64,000 nucleotides of DNA, taken from Lagopus muta. Taxonomy: Eukaryota > Chordata > Aves > Galliformes > Phasianidae. The notes beneath the pieces were generated by a model. That model had not been told where the DNA came from. It searched no databases and saw only the letters and a list, made by a program, of their open reading frames with translations. Positions 11,960-23,500 of the stretch are shown one piece after another; the stretch's first letter is position 1, and the number at the start of each line of letters is the position of its first letter. The translations under genes were made by a program, and so were the position numbers. Location of the stretch: assembly GCF_023343835.1 (NCBI RefSeq), contig NC_064437.1, positions 3,238,001-3,302,000 on the forward strand, written 5' to 3'.

Positions 11960-12667
11960 TTGATCATAGGACTGCAGCAGCTTCGCTGCGCAACGGCACT
12001 CGGGAGCCTCCGAGCAGCGCCTTCATCCGGACAAATCCATTCTGCCACAGCTGCCGCCCCCCAAACAGAAGCAGCCCGCACCGCCCATCGCATCACGAGT
12101 GCGGACTGCGGCTGCGCGGCGCGACGGGAACGCGGCAGTTCTCAGCCGGCCGGCAAAAGAAATCTTCGAAGGGGAGGGGACGGGAGGAGGGCCGGGAGCG
12201 GGGTCGGTGTCACAGCCGGGCAGGACGCGCTCGTCCCTCCGCAGCGCTCAGCGCCGTCTGCGCCCTGCCGGCACCGCCCCGTGGCAGCGGAGCCTCGGGC
12301 CGTGAGTCGGAGGCGCTGTGGGAGCTCCGTGCAGCCTTATCTCGCGTCCGTCGTGGCCCGGCTCCGTGTGCGGCTGTGCGCGGCGGGGAGGCGGCGGCCG
12401 CGAGCGGGGACCGTGAGGGTGAGGGAGGGCCGTGCGGGAGCCGCCGGGCTGTGGGAAGGCGGCGGTGGGAGACGGGAGCGGAGCGGGGAGCTGCCGGTGC
12501 GCTGAGGGTGGGCTGTCGTCGGCGAGATGAGAGATGCGCGGGTGGCGTCGAGGAGGGCTTTGGCGAACGCGTGTGGCTGAGGCTGAGGAAGCGGCGGCCC
12601 AAAGGCAGCCCCGAGGCCGGGCCGGCCCGAGCCCCTCTGCGGTTGTGCCCACAGCTGCGGCCGCACC
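11960..12667 (+). promoter_or_regulatory. CpG-island promoter and leader of copy B
   Basis: Very GC- and CpG-rich sequence without a TATA box runs up to the start codon, in good context (GCCGCACCATG). It is nearly identical to the blocks before copies C, D and E. Copy B differs at 12303-12309, where an AP-1-like TGAGTCA present in the other three reads TGAGTCG. Confidence 0.75.
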
Positions 12668-15600
12668 ATGCTGCGCTTCCTGTGGGACAGCGTCTCCCTG
12701 CAGATGCTCTTGGTTTTCCTCTTGGTCTTCCTGCTGGTCGCTGACTACATGAAGAGGAGAAAGCCCAAGGACTTCCCTCCCGGTCCTTTTTCCTTCCCTT
12801 TCCTGGGAAACGTGGAATTTCTGATGGTTATCAATGACCCCATTGGCATAGTGCAAAAGGTAAGGGGATTCACAACATGTGGTACTGGCCAACACAATGC
12901 AGTCTAATTCCAGTCACTTCCATGGCCCACAGAGGGGCTCTAAATGAGTGGGGAGGACGTTTAGCCCATGATCATCAAGGTGGATGATCTTTGCCCAGGA
13001 CTACAGAGCCACATCCTTGGGGCAAAGGGCATGGGACAGAACCATGGGTTCCACTTCAGCTGTTGGTTGTTCTGAGGACAAGTGTGACTGGGAAAGGAGT
13101 TAAACACCAGGTGAAATTCCTTGCTCAGCTAAGTCTTGCAAAGCCTGGAAAATACAGCCTGGAGGGTTTTACCACAACTTCAGAACACTGATAGGAGAAA
13201 TGAGGAAAAAGTCTGCACGCAGTCAAGCCAACACTTGTGCAGCCATTCTGCTGCCTCTCCCAGGCTCAGTTTGCCCTATTTCCACTGAACTCTGCCTGTC
13301 CTTCTCTGCGGGTGCAGGATGCCAAGGCTTTTCTTCTCCCAGCAGAAAATGTCATTGCAAATGTACCCTCATATACTTAATTACCTCATCCCCAGCTTAC
13401 TGAAAAACATGGAGATGTCTTCAGCATGCAAATAGGCAGCCAGTCATTTGTGATTGTAAATGGGCTGCCACTGGTCAAGGAAACCCTTGTGAGCCAGGGA
13501 GAGAACTTCATGGATCGCCCAGAAATTCCTATCAACACAGATGTCTTTGGCAATTTGGGTGAGTTATCAATAGAGTCTTATATCTAAAAAGCATTGATTT
13601 TTTTTTTTTTTAACCTGCCAGGAGGAAAGCTGGAGGAAATGCCCTGGCTTGACATTCATTCTGAGCAGTAGCACGAGCATGATTGAGCCTCCTTTATAAA
13701 GGCAGATGTCCTCCATCATCTTCGCCTTGCTGAGGACATCTGTCTTTGCTCACATTGGAATGCTTCTGCCAGGGCTGGTCTTCTCCAATGGGCACCTGTG
13801 GAAGCAGCAGAGAAGGTTCACCTTGACCACCCTCCGAAACTTTGGCCTGGGGAAGAGGAGCCTGGAGGAGCGGATCCAGGAGGAGTGCCGGTTCCTCACG
13901 GATGCGTTCAGGGATGAGCAGGGTGAGGAGCACTTCCCTCAGCAGTTGCACTGAAGGCAGAATCCACCCTGGACCATTTTAATTAAACCTACACAAAAGC
14001 CTGCTGAAATGTACCTCATTTCACAGGGAATGCTAGCAACCTGCCAGCATCCCATTTTCTTTATACGGATGTTTTGCCCTCAGATTAACTGATAGATGCA
14101 GCTGTGTAACACTCAAAACAGTATTCTTACCCCACCTTTGTTAGATTGCTGAATTTCAAACCTCTAGAAAATTCCATGAGCCTGTTAGTACTAATGTTCA
14201 CAATTAATTCCTATGGTGTTTCCTCTTCTGCAACCATTTCAAGTCTTTCCTTCCAAAGTAAACAACCATCTCCAAGAAGGTGTTCTACTGGATACCATTC
14301 ATTTCACTTATTGGACATTTTCCCTCTGATGCTGTCACTTTCTTCTCCTTTTCTGTGGAGAGAAGAAGAGAATTGATTGTTCCCTTTTCCATCTCCAGGA
14401 AATCCTTTCAATCCTCACCTTAAAATCAACTGTGCTGTTTCAAACATCATCTGCTCCGTCACCTTTGGCAATCGGTTTGAATACCATGATGAGGACTTCC
14501 AAAGCTTGCTGCGGATGATAAATGAGACTGTTACCCTCCAAGGGAAGATAATGAGCCAGGTACAGCCCTCCTGCCCCCAGCACTGGTAGCATGCGGATTT
14601 GAAAGGCAGTGTTTCTTCTCTGGAGTCAACCACAAAACCTTGAGCACTTTTTAGATTCTGTGAATGTCCTGAGTTGGAAGGGACCCATAAGGGTTATCAA
14701 GTCCAGTTCCTGGCTCCGTATAAGAATTCTTACGGTCCAAACCCTATTTTTGAGAGCACTGTCCAAACGCTCCCTGAGCTCAGTTAGCTCAAGGCTTTGC
14801 CCACTGCCCTGAAGAGATGTCCCGTGCTCCCCTCCCTATGGGGCAGGACTTTACTCTGTCCTGAGACAGCTCCATGCCAGTCCCTTGGATCCTGCTGCCA
14901 GAGAGCAGAGCTCAGCACTGCCCCTTCACCCTGTGAGGAGCTGCAGGCCATCATGATGAGCTGCAGGGCCACCATGAGGCCTCTCCTCATTCTCCTCCAC
15001 GGTGAACAAATCAGGGGACCTCAGCACTCCCCATACATTTGACTTCTAGACCTTTCTCCATCTTCTTTGCACTCCTTTAATGCTCTCCAATAGTTTCATA
15101 TCCTAATATATTGCAGCACTCAAAACTGCACACACTGCTGAAGGTGAGGCCATCACCAAGCACAGAGGTCAGGCCAAGTACAGGAGATGGTCTCTCCTCT
15201 GAGACCATGAAGACACAGCTTTGAAGGGTTATGTGATCCTTCTCCACCTCTGGATGCATCCTGGTGAAGATGCAGTCCCCAGTGATCACAAAGCTGAGCT
15301 ACCTCAGCTGGTTTTCCTGTACTTTGGGAAGGAGCTGAATACAGTAGAGGGTTTGGGCAGGGCCCAGGGGAGGTCATGGGAAGAAGCAATGATAATGTTG
15401 CTAAGGACGTTCATTGCCATTCATCATACGGTTGCACAGAGGGCTTCTTCATGTAATTTCATTCAGCCATATTTTCAAGCTGTGCAATGTTCACATTGCT
15501 CCATTTCACTCAGCATCACCACCTCCACTGAGTGCCAGGCTTCCTGCTGTAACTCTGAGGAATGCAGTAGTTCCTCTGACAGTGGAGACAGCAATCCTTT

Positions 15601-18569
15601 GTCATGCTCTTCTGGAAATGAGTTAATTCCATCTACTCCAGCACTGTAGGGTTGTGGCTTTGCAGGCTTTTCAAGTCTTGAAAACAGAAGGGGTTTCAGT
15701 CCTTTACTCAGTTTTCCTCTTTTTTTCTGTCCAAAGCTGTACAATGCTTTCCCTTTCATCATGAAGTACCTCCCTGGATCCCACCAAACTGTTTTCAAAA
15801 ACTGGAAGTTAATGAAAAATTTTGTGTGCAATGTGATCAGCAAACACAAGGAAGACCTGAACCCCTCAGAGAGCCGAGACTTCATCGACAGCTACCTGCA
15901 GGAGATGGCCAAGGTCAGCAGTGTGGAGCAAGGCCTTCCTCAGTGGGGACTGGAGATCAGGAGGGCTGAGAAACAAACCAGATCCTACCTGAGCTGCTGG
16001 TGTGTCCATATGTGAGCTCAGGATGGACATCGGGTTTGGGGCATCCACTGGAGGGATGAGAATGCAGCTTCTGCCAAAAGCCTTGGGGCAGAGCTGTGTG
16101 GGGGTATTGAGGAAGCCCTCGCTGCTCATGTGACACTAACACTTGGTTTTCTGAAGCCCAATGGCAGTGACTTCTGTGAGGATAACCTGGTGGCATGTAC
16201 TCTTGACCTACTGTTTGCTGGGAGTGAGACCACCTCCACCACCATCCGCTGGGCCCTGCTGTATATGGCCGTGTATCCAGAAATTCAAGGTACAGGTAGC
16301 AGCAGGGCTGTGTGCTTCCTGGGTTTTGCCTGTGTGGTTTGGTAAGAGAGTCACTCTTTTGAAAGACCATCAGGAATCCTTCTGTACTCAAGCAGGAGAG
16401 ATGCAAAATATTGTTTTGTTTATTTGTTCATGTTTGTGCTTTTTCTGTTTTAACACTTGCCGTGGTAATTTTGTAATGTTTTACCTTGGAACCAAGAGAC
16501 AGATGTGGCCACCAGTCATAGAAGCACTGGAGACCCCTGAGGGCTTTCCAGCAGAGGTGGCAGGAGCTTTACACAAGGCACAGGGCCCATTTAGTAGGTG
16601 GAGTGATGGACTCACAGAGCGGTGCCATGAGTCCCCTGGTGGCACATGATTGCCCTGGGATGGTCCTTGGGGGACCCGCACAGCAAACGTTATCTGTTAT
16701 CCCCAGGAGATCCATGGCTTTGCTGCACCATAGCTGATCCCTGCTCTTTCCAAACAGCCCGTGTGCAAGCCGAGATTGATGCTGTCATTGGGCAGACACG
16801 ACAGCCAGCCCTGGAGGACAGGAACAACATGCCCTATACCAACGCTGTCATCCATGAAGTGCAGAGGAAAAGCAACATCATCCCTTTGAATGTCCCAAGA
16901 CAGACAGTGAAGGACACAGTCCTGGCTGGCTTCCGGGTGCCCAAGGTAACCCCATCCTAAGCACTGAGGTCTGAGCAGGAGTCTCCCATTTCTCCATCTA
17001 TGCAGGAATCAGTATAGTGACCAGGAGGTAGGGTAAAAATCCCCCTCCTGTTAGCAGTGGCAGAGAAAGTGCAAAGTGATTTTCTTTCTCTCGTCTCAGG
17101 GCACTATTATGATTGCAAATATATCCTCTGTGATGTTTGACAAGAAGGAATGGGAAACCCCTCACAGTTTTAACCCTGGGCATTTCCTGAAGGACGGTCA
17201 GTTCTGGAAAAGGGAGGCTTTTATGCCATTTTCTATAGGTAAGATCAGCTGCAGTTCGATGCTTCTGTGCTGAAGCACTGGGATGAGGCTTCCACTGCAC
17301 AAGGGAGACCCTGAGCAAATTTGTGATGGAAATAGCAGACGTTGGCTCCACCATGGGAGCTGCTGCTTGCCCCCTGCCTATATTGGTGAAAAGCAGCCCC
17401 TTCCTCACCAGTCACCATGGCCCCCCCCCAAAGCACCAACAGCACCATCTCTTAGGCCTTTTAACAAGTGCACGAGACTACAGAAATTCCAGAGACCCCG
17501 AAAATGCATTCAGCAAGGTGAGAGCAGTGCTCTGTGCTCTCACTGAGAAGAGGGTTGGCCAGCAGGGACAGGCAGGGGATAGTCCCTCCCTGCTCTGCCC
17601 TCGTTAGGCCCCATCTGGAGTACTGCATCCACATCTGGAGACCCCAGCACAGCAAAAGTATGGAGCTGTTGGAGACAGCTAAAGGAGGGAAGGATTAGAT
17701 TGGATGTCAGGGAGAAGTTCTTCACAGAGAGTGGTGAGGAGATGGAACAGGCAGCCCAGAGAGGTTGTGGATATTCCATCCCTGGAGGTGTTCAAGAGCA
17801 TGTTGTATATGGCCTTGGACAGCCTGGTCTAGTACCAGATCTGGAGATTGGTGGCCCTACCTGTGGCAGGGGGGTTGCAACTTGCTGATCATTGGGGTCT
17901 CTTCCAACTCAAGCCATTCTGTGATCCTATGATGCATTCCCACACAGCTGAGGTCAATGGGCTTTGCCACCACCACCACAGCATCTTGTCCTGGCCAGCA
18001 TCTTCCTTGTGAAGAGTGATTTTAGCATCTCCAATTTCCTGCCCTAGCATGGCACGCTTTCTCTGGTGATTTGGTTCCATTCCTTGGAGCCCAGCCAGGC
18101 ACACAGGGATTACATGTGAAGCACTGCTCATCCCAGCAGGGTAGGGTAAAATGTGTGTGTCTACACTGACATGGATGTGCCCTCACTGCAGCACCCAGCT
18201 GGGGACATATCATGCTACAGCTCCATGAGGAGCTCAGCTGGGATGACAGTCCTGGTGCTGGAAATGTAAGGTGGGCACGGGGATGTGGGCAGGGTGATGT
18301 TCCTGCAGGAGCTGTGTGCCGAGGCTTTTCCAGCAGAGAAATCAGCTGGGCAGCCAGCAGGGCTGACTGGGCACTGGGCGGCTGTCTCCGCAGGGAAGCG
18401 CGCCTGCCTGGGTGAGCTGCTGGCCCGCGCCGAGCTCTTCCTCTTCTTCACGGCTCTGCTCCAGAAATTCACCTTCCAGGCTCCCCCAGACACCATCCTC
18501 GACCTCAGATGCATTCTGGGCATCACCTTGGCCCCACGTCCCTATAAGATCTGTGCAGTGCCTCGATAG
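12668..18569 (+). CDS. CYP2J2-like: Cytochrome P450 CYP2J-like, tandem copy B (9 exons, 492 aa)
   Basis: Microsomal monooxygenase of the CYP2J type. Exons: 12668-12859, 13396-13558, 13773-13922, 14399-14559, 15737-15913, 16157-16289, 16758-16945, 17100-17238, 18394-18569, all with GT/AG splice sites and an uninterrupted frame. Residues about 8-28 are the Leu/Val-rich membrane anchor; PPGP is at 37-40. The I-helix motif is AGSETT (302-307; the other copies have AGTETT). K-helix EVQR is at 359-362 and heme ligand Cys439 lies in FSIGKRACLG. The protein ends CAVPR. The end of exon 1 ([12 protein letters not shown]) differs from C, D and E and has one extra codon. SRS5 reads IIPLNVP. Intron 4 carries an old CR1 shared with the other copies; intron 8 has a further CR1 private to this gene. 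A polyadenylation signal AATAAA is at 19006-19011. Confidence 0.94.
14650..15175 (-). mobile_element. Old CR1 LINE fragment, intron 4 of copy B
   Basis: Antisense CR1 sequence: the start resembles TCCTGAGTTGGAAGGGACCC, followed by matches to the CR1 segments around CTCAAAACTGCACACACTGC and AAGGTGAGGCCATCACC. Related sequence lies at the same intronic position in copies C (about 23100-23600), D (about 30972-31095) and E (about 39105-39290), so the insertion predates the duplications. Confidence 0.75.
17595..17935 (+). mobile_element. CR1 LINE 3' fragment, intron 8 of copy B
   Basis: It contains CR1 landmarks (CCCCATCTGGAGTACTGCAT, GGATGTCAGGGAGAAGTTCT, CAGCCCAGAGAGGTTGTGG) and ends near TTCTGTGATCCTATGATG. 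The corresponding introns of C, D and E lack it, so it inserted after the duplication or was lost by conversion elsewhere. Confidence 0.9.
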
Positions 18570-19869
18570 GAAGCAGAGCCACTGCTCTTGGAGAAGGAAC
18601 ATCTCAGCTTTGGCACAGATGCACAAACTGAGTTTTCATCAGCCACCATGTGCCATGGTAACAACCTCCTCACGTGTTCTGTTTCTTTCTAAGTAATTGC
18701 GGAATAATTTCTTTTTACAAGCAGATCTTGCAGGCTGTGTCAGATGAGAAGGCCTATCAGCACTTGATGGGCTGGGGCACTGGGGCAATGCCAGTGAATG
18801 AGGAGCTCAGGACGTTTTTAATTCCATGCTGGATGGCCATGCATCACAGCTGTGGATCAGTACTGGTAGAGAGCAACACCTGAGCTCATCTCACTACACT
18901 GGTAAAAGCAGTAATTGCAAACAGTTCCTACTTTGAACTTAGGAAAGCAATTTGTCAAAAGAAAAATACCACAGTGCCCTGTGATCTCTCTCTCTCATGA
19001 GCATTAATAAATCCCAATTGAAGCATTTTTGATGTGCAGCATTTTGCAAAATGATGACTAGCACAGCCTTTTCAGCACTGCCTGCAGTCTCCAGCCGTGC
19101 CAGCATTTGGGGCAGCAGGGGGTGGGATGTAGAGCCATGCTGAGCTTGCACAGCACCAGCTCTCCCTTAGCAGAAAGGAGGGCACAGGAACAGCACAGGC
19201 CATTCTTTCAGAGCTGATGAATATTCATGATCCGAGCTCTATGAGCAAACCAGCAGGAAAACCACCAAAGCTGGTGGCTGCGTTCTGCCACACCACTGCA
19301 ATGAATGCAGTGACAGACACTCAGAGGATGACAGGTGCCACTTCTGACATCTGTTTCTAAAATAGCAGCACCTGGAGCCATAGCAAATACAGGTCCTGTC
19401 TCCTAGTGTTACCTCAGTAGTCTTCTTTTCCCTCCCCCAATCCTGAGTGCTCTCCTCAACACTGGACAGGCAGCAGTGAGGAAGGCTGAGCTGGCACTGC
19501 AGTGCTGCCCAGGATGAAATGCAGGGGCCATGACCAGGTTCAAAGCCTGATGTGGAGATTACACACTGCCTTCTCAGCATTTCTGCTCACCTCGTGCACT
19601 TCTCCCCTCTGGTCTACCTAGAAGTCCCAGCAACTTTACTGCTTTCTTATCTACACACACTGCCTCATGGGAGACAATAAATGGCTGCAATCTTTCTTTT
19701 CTGCTGCATTTATTTTTTAAAAGGGCAGAAGTAATGAGGATTTTTCCTTTAAGTGTGGTGTACCCCATTGGAGTGCAGGTGAACACATCAGGTTGCATGA
19801 TAAAGCATTACTGAACTTGTTAAGGTTTATCAGGTGAACGCAGCAGCTCCTTTCATTCACTTCTGCGTC
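18570..19869. other. Spacer between copies B and C
   Basis: It holds the 3' untranslated region of copy B with AATAAA at 19006-19011, then a block at about 19006-19350 nearly identical to 43143-43505 downstream of copy E, and from about 19580 the 5' flank of the next unit (ACAATAAATGGCTGCAATC near 19674). No other gene is seen. Confidence 0.6.
19006..19350 (+). repeat. 3'-flank duplication block (partner 43143-43505)
   Basis: The block begins at the AATAAA polyadenylation signal and continues through segments such as GATGAATATTCATGATCC and GCAGCAGGGGGTGGGATGTA, matched almost base for base downstream of copy E. Copies C and D lack it. Confidence 0.85.
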
Positions 19870-20504
19870 TCCTCAGCCACAGCTGCCGCCCCCCAAACAG
19901 AAGCAGCCCGCACCGCCCATCGCATCACGAGTGCGGGCTGCGGCTGCGCGGCGCGACGGGAACACGGCAGTTTTCAGCCGGCCGGCAAAAGAAATCTTCG
20001 AAGGGGAGGGGACGGGAGGAGGGACGGGAGCGGGGACGGTGTCACCGCCGGTGTCACCGCCGGGCAGGACGCGCTCGTCCCTCCGCAGCGCTCAGCGCCG
20101 TCTGCCGGCACCGCCCCGTGGCAGCGGAGCCTCGGGCCGTGAGTCAGAGGCGCTGTGGGAGCTCCGTGCAGCCTTACCTCGCGTCCGTCGTGGCCCGGCT
20201 CCGTGTGCGGCTGTGCGCGGCGGGGAGGCGGCGGCCGCGAGCGGGGACCGTGAGGGTGAGGGAGGGCCGTGCGGGAGCCGCCGGGCTGTGGGAAGGCGGC
20301 GGTGGGAGACGGGAGCGGAGCGGGGAGCTGCCGGTGCGCTGAGGGTGGGCTGTCGTCGGCGAGATGAGAGATGCGCGGGTGGCGTCGAGGAGGGCTTTGG
20401 CGAACGCGTGTGGCTGAGGCTGAGGAAGCGGCGGCCCAAAGGCGGCCCCGAGGCCGGGCCGGCCCGAGCCCCTCTGCGGTTGTGCCCACAGCTGCGGCCG
20501 CACC
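19870..20504 (+). promoter_or_regulatory. CpG-island promoter and leader of copy C
   Basis: Homologous to the copy B block. Copy-specific changes are a tandem repeat of GTGTCACCGCCG near 20040-20063 and a 7-base deletion near 20102. AP-1-like TGAGTCA is at 20140-20146. Confidence 0.75.
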
Positions 20505-23500
20505 ATGCTGCGCTTCCTGTGGGACAGCGTCTCCCTGCAGATGCTCTTGGTCTTCCTCTTGGTCTTCCTGCTGGTCGCTGACTACATGAAGAGGAGAAAG
20601 CCCAAGGACTTCCCTCCCGGTCCTTTTTCCTTCCCTTTCCTGGGAAATGTGCAATTTTTGTTTGCCAAAGACCCCATGGCTGCAACACAGAAGGTAAGGG
20701 GACTTGCATCTTGGGGAGGGGGCCGTCCCAAACTACTCACATTCAAGCCCCGTGGTCCACAGAGGGTTCTCAGTGCAGGAGAGTATGTTTGGCCTGGGCT
20801 TAGTAGGCAACATGGATGGTGTTTGGCTTGGAATACAGAGCAATGTTCTTTGGGTAAAAGGGTATGGTATAACACTTTGTGTTTTACTGCAGCTGTAGGC
20901 ATATCTGTTGGGAAGGGAAGTCAGGAAGAGAGTTAAACATCAGCTGAAAATACTTGTTCTGCTGAGCCTTGCAAAGCCTGGAAAATGCAACCTAGAGGGT
21001 TTGAGTCCAACCGCAGAGCACTGACAGAAGAAATGAGGAAAAAGAATGAATGCTATCAGTGCAACACTTATGCAATTATTCTATCTCTCCCAGAGTCATT
21101 TTGCCCCATTTCCACGACAGGTCTTCTGGTCCCAACCTGTGGGTGCAGGATACCAGTGTTTTCCCTCTTCAAGCAGAAAAATTCATTGCAAATTAATCGT
21201 GGTTTATTTCTTTACCTCATCCCCAGTTTACTGAAAAACACGGAGACATCTTCAGCACGCAAGTGGGCAGCATGTGGTTTGTGGTAGTAAATGGGCTGCA
21301 AATGATCAAGGAAGCCCTTGTGACCCAGGGAGAGAATTTCATAGATCGCCCGGAATTTCCTGCTAATACAGAACTCTTCAACAAATTCGGTGAGTAATCA
21401 GTGGAGACAGGGATCTGAAACACAAAGTCAAAGTGCTGTCCAATTAAATGTGCCAGAAGGCAATGCTGTGGCTTTGCATTCTTACTGAGCAGAGTCACCA
21501 GCATGGCTGAGCCCCCTTTATCAAGGCTTACGTCCTCCATCATCTTCCCCTTGCTGAGGACATCTTCCTTTGCTCACATTGGAATGCCAGGGCTGGTCTC
21601 CTCCAATGGGCACCTGTGGAAGCAGCAGAGAAGGTTCACCTTGGCCACCCTCCGAAATTTTGGCCTGGGGAAGAGGAGCCTGGAGGAGCGGATCCAGGAG
21701 GAGTGCCGGTTCCTCACGGATGCATTCAGGGATGAGCAGGGTGAGGAGCACTTCCCTCAGCAGTTGCACTGAAGGCAGAATCCATCTTGGACCATTTTAA
21801 TTTCCCCTATGCTAATGCCTAGTGAAAAATCACAGAGTCAAAGGATCATTTCAGTTGGAAAATCCTTCTAAGATCACCAAGTCCAATTCCAGCCCATTCC
21901 CAGCATGCCCACTAACCACATCCCTCAGTGCCACATCAACACATTTTCTAATGCCTCCATAGATGGTGACTCTGCCACCTCTGTGGGCATCCTGTTCCAA
22001 TGTCTGCCCACTTCTCCTAGAAATTCTACTTAATACCTCACCTACATGTATAGCAATTCAAGGCCATTATGTCTCATCCTATCATTGGTTACCTAGGAGA
22101 AGGGATCAACACCAAATTCACTGCAACCTTCCTTCTCGGAGTGGAGAAGGGCAATTATTTCTCCACTGAAACTCCTACAAACTGAGCAATCTCAGTTCTC
22201 ACAGCTGGCCATCAGAGTTGTGTTCCAGACCCTTTACAGCTTTGTTGTCATTCTCTGGACACACTCCAGGGCCTCAATGTCTTTCTTGAAGAGAGGGGCA
22301 CAAAACTCAACCCAGCACTCAAGGGGGAGCCTCACCAGTGCCAAGAACAGTGGCATGATCACCACCCCCTCCTGCTGACTACACTACAGCTGACACGAGC
22401 TAGGATGCCCTTTGCCTTCTTGGCTATGTGGGCACACTACTGGCTCACCTTCAGTCAGCTGCCAACATTTCTCTTCATCTCACAAGCAATGCTGGTAATG
22501 TGCCAGCATCCCAGACTCCCTCTACAGGTGTTTTGCCTTCAGATTAACTGATAGGTACAGCTATGTAACAGTACTCTTACCCCACCTTTGTCCTCTTGCT
22601 GAATTGGAGACCTCTAGGAAATACCGTGGACCTGTCAGCACCAATGTTCACAATTAATTCCTATGGTGTTTCCTCTTCTGAGTCATTTCAGATCTTTTTT
22701 TCCCAAGCAAACAACCTTTTCCAAGAAGGTGTCCACTGAAAACCACTCATTTCATGTTGACTATTTTCCCTCTGATGATGGTGCTTTCTTCCCTTTTTTT
22801 CTGTGGAGTCAAGAAGAGAATTGATTGTTCGGTTTTCCTTCTCCAGGAAATCCTTTCAACCCTCACCTTAAAATCAACAATGCTGTTTCAAACATCATCT
22901 GCTCCGTCACCTTTGGCAATCGGTTTGAATACCATGATGAGGACTTCCAAAACTTGCTGCGGATGATGGATGAGGCTGTTACCCTCCAAGGGAAGATAAT
23001 GAGCCAGGTACAGCCCTCCTGCTCCAGCACAGGTGGCCTGCAGATTTGAAGAGCTGTTGTTTCTTCTCTGGAGTCAACTGCAAAAGCCTGAACACTTTCT
23101 TAGCTTCATAGGTGATCTCAAGTTGGGAAAAATTGACCAGGGCACTCACGTCCAGTTTCTGACTCCACACAGAAATATTGAACATCAACACCTATGTCTG
23201 AGAGCATTGCCCAATGATGCTTTGATCTCAGTTAGATCAAGGCTGTGCCCACTACCCCCGGTGCCTGTTCCATGTCCAATGTTTCCTCTCTCTCAGCCTG
23301 ACCTCCCCTCACACAGCTCCGTACCAGTCCCTTGGATCCTGTTGCTGTCACCAAAGAGCCGGGCTCAGCTCTGCCCTCTGCTCTCTGCAACAAGGCACAG
23401 GTTGCTGTGAGGCTTCCTCTCAATTTTCTCCATGGTGCACAAAACAACAGACCTCAGCATTCTTCATACGTTTTGCTGTCTTCATAGCACTCCTTTAGAG

